A stretch of DNA of 14,113 bases from SFWF01 sp045539095. GTDB taxonomy: Bacteria; Bacillota; Clostridia; Oscillospirales; Acutalibacteraceae. The stretch lies in contig JAZQER010000047.1 in NCBI GenBank assembly GCA_045539095.1, positions 1 to 14,113 on the forward strand, written 5' to 3'. The stretch's first letter is position 1. Each line of letters begins with the position of its first letter. The notes under the pieces were generated by a model. That model was given only the letters and a program-made list of their open reading frames with translations. It was not told where the DNA came from and searched no databases. Below are positions 11,978 through 14,113 of this stretch, in pieces. A program made the translations under genes and the position numbers.

Positions 11978-12010
11978 TTGACAAATGTTGGTATAAAGGG
12001 TATAATACCA
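11978..12010 (+). promoter_or_regulatory. feoAB promoter
   Basis: TTGACA (11978-11983), a 17-bp spacer, TATAAT (12001-12006): a full-consensus promoter. TGGTAT (11989-11994) and ATACCA (12005-12010) form an inverted repeat over the spacer and -10. A strong promoter with palindromes on it is what a repressible iron-uptake operon should have. Confidence 0.88.
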
Positions 12011-12015
12011 TATGA

Positions 12016-12033
12016 AGTTAGCGTTCGCTAACT
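12016..12033 (+). promoter_or_regulatory. Candidate operator 1, GTTAGC-N4-GCTAAC
   Basis: AGTTAGCGTTCGCTAACT is a perfect 8+2+8 inverted repeat placed about +4 to +21 of the feo transcript, right after the -10. Its half-site GTTAGC resembles the DtxR/IdeR half-site GGTTAG. The same motif recurs before feoB. As RNA it would be a small 5' hairpin. Confidence 0.65.
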
Positions 12034-12063
12034 CGTAATTTCCGCAAAGAGTGGTGATAATGT

Positions 12064-12276
12064 ATGAATCTTCGTAATGCAGTAGAGGGAGAAGAATACA
12101 TTGTCAGAGAGATACTTACCGACGACGAAGAGCTCGATGCTTTTCTTTTCTCGCTCGGTTGCTACGCGGGTCAGCCTATTACAGTTGTGGCTCATCGACG
12201 CGGCGGTATGACGGTATCCATCAAGGACGGAAGATATAACATAGATAATCAGCTTGCGGAGGCTATTATTATATAA
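12064..12276 (+). CDS. feoA: Ferrous iron transport protein FeoA
   Basis: This 70-residue SH3-like protein is of the FeoA family, which binds and helps FeoB on the cytoplasmic side during Fe2+ uptake. The pattern G-x-Y-IVREI, LFSLGCYAGQPITVVAHRRGGMTVSIKDGRYNIDNQLAEAI covers the five-strand barrel and the LGxxxGxxI-type turn, and the length is normal. The start at 12064 is preceded by GTGGTGATAA, a moderate ribosome site. It is first in the iron-uptake operon, 98 bases before feoB, divergent from the DtxR-family gene and flanked on both sides by GTTAGC-N4-GCTAAC. Repression by iron-loaded regulator is the expected control. Confidence 0.93.
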   Translation: MNLRNAVEGEEYIVREILTDDEELDAFLFSLGCYAGQPITVVAHRRGGMTVSIKDGRYNIDNQLAEAIII

Positions 12277-12306
12277 GGTACGATGCCCAATCGCACCAAA
12301 AAAGGA

Positions 12307-12325
12307 GCGGACCGAGAGAGTCCGC
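12307..12325 (+). other. Hairpin in the feoA-feoB gap
   Basis: GCGGAC (12307-12312) pairs with GTCCGC (12320-12325) around a CGAGAGA loop. It follows AAAAAAGGAG and is not followed by a T-run (CGCTTATTAC comes next), so it is not a standard terminator. It may slow RNA decay or tune feoB against feoA. Confidence 0.45.
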
Positions 12326-12341
12326 GCTTATTACACCAAAC

Positions 12342-12359
12342 GGTTAGCCGCTGCTAACC
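12342..12359 (+). promoter_or_regulatory. Candidate operator 2 / leader hairpin before feoB
   Basis: GGTTAGC (12342-12348), CGCT, GCTAACC (12353-12359) is a perfect 7+4+7 inverted repeat. It contains the same GTTAGC-N4-GCTAAC motif as the site after the feo promoter. It sits between feoA and feoB, five bases before the AAAAGGAG ribosome site of feoB. I see no clear internal promoter next to it. Confidence 0.6.
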
Positions 12360-12374
12360 AAAAAGGAGAGAACA

Positions 12375-14113
12375 ATGAGAATTGCATTAGCAGGTAACCC
12401 AAACTCAGGTAAGACCACGATGTTTAACGCCCTTACAGGCAGAAACGAAAAGGTTGGTAACTGGGCAGGAGTTACGGTAGAAAAGAAACAGAGCCCTATA
12501 AAGAAAAGCTTTTATAAGGAAGATACTCTTATCGCAGTTGACCTTCCGGGAGCATATTCAATGTCGCCCTTTACAAGTGAGGAGAGCGTTACCAGCGACT
12601 ACGTTAAAAACGCAGAGCCCGACGTAATTATAAACATTGTTGACGCTACCAATCTGTCGAGAAGTCTTTTCTTCACAACCCAGATTTTAGAGCTTGGAAT
12701 TCCTGTTGTCGTCGCCCTTAATAAGAGCGACGTAAACGAGAAGAAGGAAACGGTTATTGATGCAGAGAAGCTTTCTAAAAAGCTCGGCTGTCCCGTTGTA
12801 AATACCGTTTCAACCTCCTCTGAAGGATTAAAAGAGCTTATCAGGACTGCGGTATCGGTAAAGGGCAAGGAGCAGACCGCACCCTATGTTCAGGGAGAGG
12901 TTAACCTCTCCGATAAGGCGGCAGTAACAGCGGCTGATAAAAAGCGCTTCGACTTTGTTAATGTGCTGGTGGAAGAGGTAGAGAGCCGCAAGGTTCTGAC
13001 ACGCGAGCGAAATATCGGGGATAAAATCGATGAGATACTTACTAATAAGTGGCTCGGTATTCCGATTTTTGCCGTCGTTATGTTCCTCGTTTTCTACATA
13101 TCACAGTCAACACTCGGTACCTGGATAGCTGAGGGCTATGAGTTCGAGAACGGAACGGTTATTCCCGGTCTTGTTACCTATATTGAAATGTTTCAGGAAT
13201 GGGTTGCAACACTCTTCTCCGATGCAAACCCACTTATCACCGCACTGCTTGTTGACGGTGTTATAGGCGGAGTAGCCGCAGTAATCGGCTTCTTGCCTCT
13301 CGTTATGGTGATGTACTTCCTTATCGCCCTCCTCGAGGATTGCGGATATATGTCCCGCGTTGCAGTAGTGCTTGACCCCATCTTCAAAAAGGTCGGTCTT
13401 TCGGGTAAGAGTGTAATTCCCTTTGTTATAGCAGTAGGCTGTGCCGTTCCGGGTGTTATGGCAAGCCGTACCATAAAGAATGAGCGTGAGCGCAGAGCAA
13501 CCGCAATGCTCGCTCCCTTTATGCCGTGCGGCGCAAAGATTCCCGTGATTGCCCTTTTCGCAGGCGCATTCTTCGATAATGCAGGTTGGGTCAGCACCAT
13601 TATGTATCTGCTCGGTATAGTTATCATCTTTATCGGCGCACTTCTCGTTAATAAAATTACGGGACACAAGACTAAGAAATCCTACTTCATCATCGAGCTT
13701 CCCGAGTATAAGGCGCCCTCGTTCGGCGGCGCGTTTAAGTCTATGTGCAGTCGCGGTTGGGCATATATCGTTAAGGCGGCTACCATTATCCTCATTTGCA
13801 ATACCGCGGTTCAGATAATGCAGACTTTTGATTGGTCCTTCTCCGAGGCGGCTTCTGCCGACACCTCTATTCTTGCTTCGATTGCCCGGCCCTTTGCATA
13901 CCTACTCGTGCCCGTAGTCGGCGTTCTTTCGTGGCAGCTTGCCGCCGCCGCAGTTACAGGCTTTATCGCGAAAGAAAATGTTGTCGGCACTCTGGCAGTT
14001 TGCTTTGTGGGCCTTGAAAATCTTATCGATACCGAAGAGCTTGCTCTTATGGAGGGTGCGGGCGCAGAAGTTGCAGGAGTTATGGCTATCACCAAGGTTG
14101 CCGCCCTCGCTTA
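12375..14113 (+). CDS. feoB: Ferrous iron transporter FeoB (3' end outside window)
   Basis: FeoB is the main Fe2+ importer of anaerobes: a cytoplasmic G-domain joined to a polytopic membrane part. Visible here are G1 GNPNSGKT (7-14), switch I around NWAGVTVE (29-36), G3 DLPG (56-59), G4 NKSD (116-119), the helical GDI-like spacer (to about 215), and then membrane helices. These include the Gate motifs GCAVPGVMASR and PCGAKIPV with their conserved Cys. The frame is open to the window edge (about 579 codons), so the last part, including the second Gate end and C-terminus, is missing. G4 is NKSD rather than the NMLD seen in many FeoB. AAAAGGAG is seven bases before ATG. It is expressed with feoA and probably repressed by the DtxR-family protein when iron is plentiful. 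Confidence 0.97.
   Translation, partial: MRIALAGNPNSGKTTMFNALTGRNEKVGNWAGVTVEKKQSPIKKSFYKEDTLIAVDLPGAYSMSPFTSEESVTSDYVKNAEPDVIINIVDATNLSRSLFFTTQILELGIPVVVALNKSDVNEKKETVIDAEKLSKKLGCPVVNTVSTSSEGLKELIRTAVSVKGKEQTAPYVQGEVNLSDKAAVTAADKKRFDFVNVLVEEVESRKVLTRERNIGDKIDEILTNKWLGIPIFAVVMFLVFYISQSTLGTWIAEGYEFENGTVIPGLVTYIEMFQEWVATLFSDANPLITALLVDGVIGGVAAVIGFLPLVMVMYFLIALLEDCGYMSRVAVVLDPIFKKVGLSGKSVIPFVIAVGCAVPGVMASRTIKNERERRATAMLAPFMPCGAKIPVIALFAGAFFDNAGWVSTIMYLLGIVIIFIGALLVNKITGHKTKKSYFIIELPEYKAPSFGGAFKSMCSRGWAYIVKAATIILICNTAVQIMQTFDWSFSEAASADTSILASIARPFAYLLVPVVGVLSWQLAAAAVTGFIAKENVVGTLAVCFVGLENLIDTEELALMEGAGAEVAGVMAITKVAALA

Noticed and set aside
13107..13669. Two minus-strand frames inside feoB
   Set aside because: Both are shadows of the FeoB membrane domain, which reads without break on the plus strand.

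Overview
The window reads as chromosome from a low-to-mid GC, strictly anaerobic Firmicute, most likely a gut Clostridia/Oscillospiraceae-type bacterium. This rests on gene content: Rex, PerR, a rubredoxin-first 'reverse' rubrerythrin, a DUF421/DUF4363 pair and an iron-type DtxR regulator beside feoAB. It also rests on strong Shine-Dalgarno sites and consensus sigma-A promoters. No taxon is claimed beyond that.

Layout. At 1-53 lies the 3' half of a decayed tRNA-like sequence. A leftward tRNA-Met/tRNA-Glu unit follows (98-326), with a near-perfect promoter and a terminator. Bases 327-771 carry no gene but hold inverted DnaA-box-like sites, a 20-bp palindrome and a long imperfect stem. Leftward genes follow: rex, then DUF421 and DUF4363, with an intrinsic-terminator hairpin covering the DUF421 ribosome binding site. 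Rightward from the rex/perR divergent promoter run perR, reverse rubrerythrin and a flavin-reductase-like protein that appears to start at AUC. These form a peroxide/oxygen defence operon closed by a terminator.

Next come a PepSY lipoprotein, a small AT-rich HTH gene divergent from a DUF2493 (YspA/SLOG) gene, an orphan membrane protein, and a leftward ABC exporter half-transporter. A second divergent promoter drives a rightward operon: a DUF6106-like membrane protein, bifunctional NAD(P)HX epimerase/dehydratase, an unknown lipoprotein and a YbaK-type deacylase. A MITE-like repeat (10780-10938) separates that operon from a PAP2 phosphatase. The right end is an iron module: a short DtxR-family regulator, leftward, facing feoA and feoB, the latter cut by the window edge.

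How it works together. Three metal/redox regulators (Rex for NADH/NAD+, PerR for peroxide, DtxR-type for ferrous iron) each sit beside plausible targets and candidate operators, so much of the window concerns redox and iron balance in an anaerobe. The most distinctive regulatory signals are two copies of GTTAGC-N4-GCTAAC flanking feoA, two divergent promoters whose -35 hexamers overlap (4852-4858) or are the same six bases (7713-7718), and the probable AUC start. I found no CRISPR array, prophage, insertion-sequence transposase or recognised defence system.
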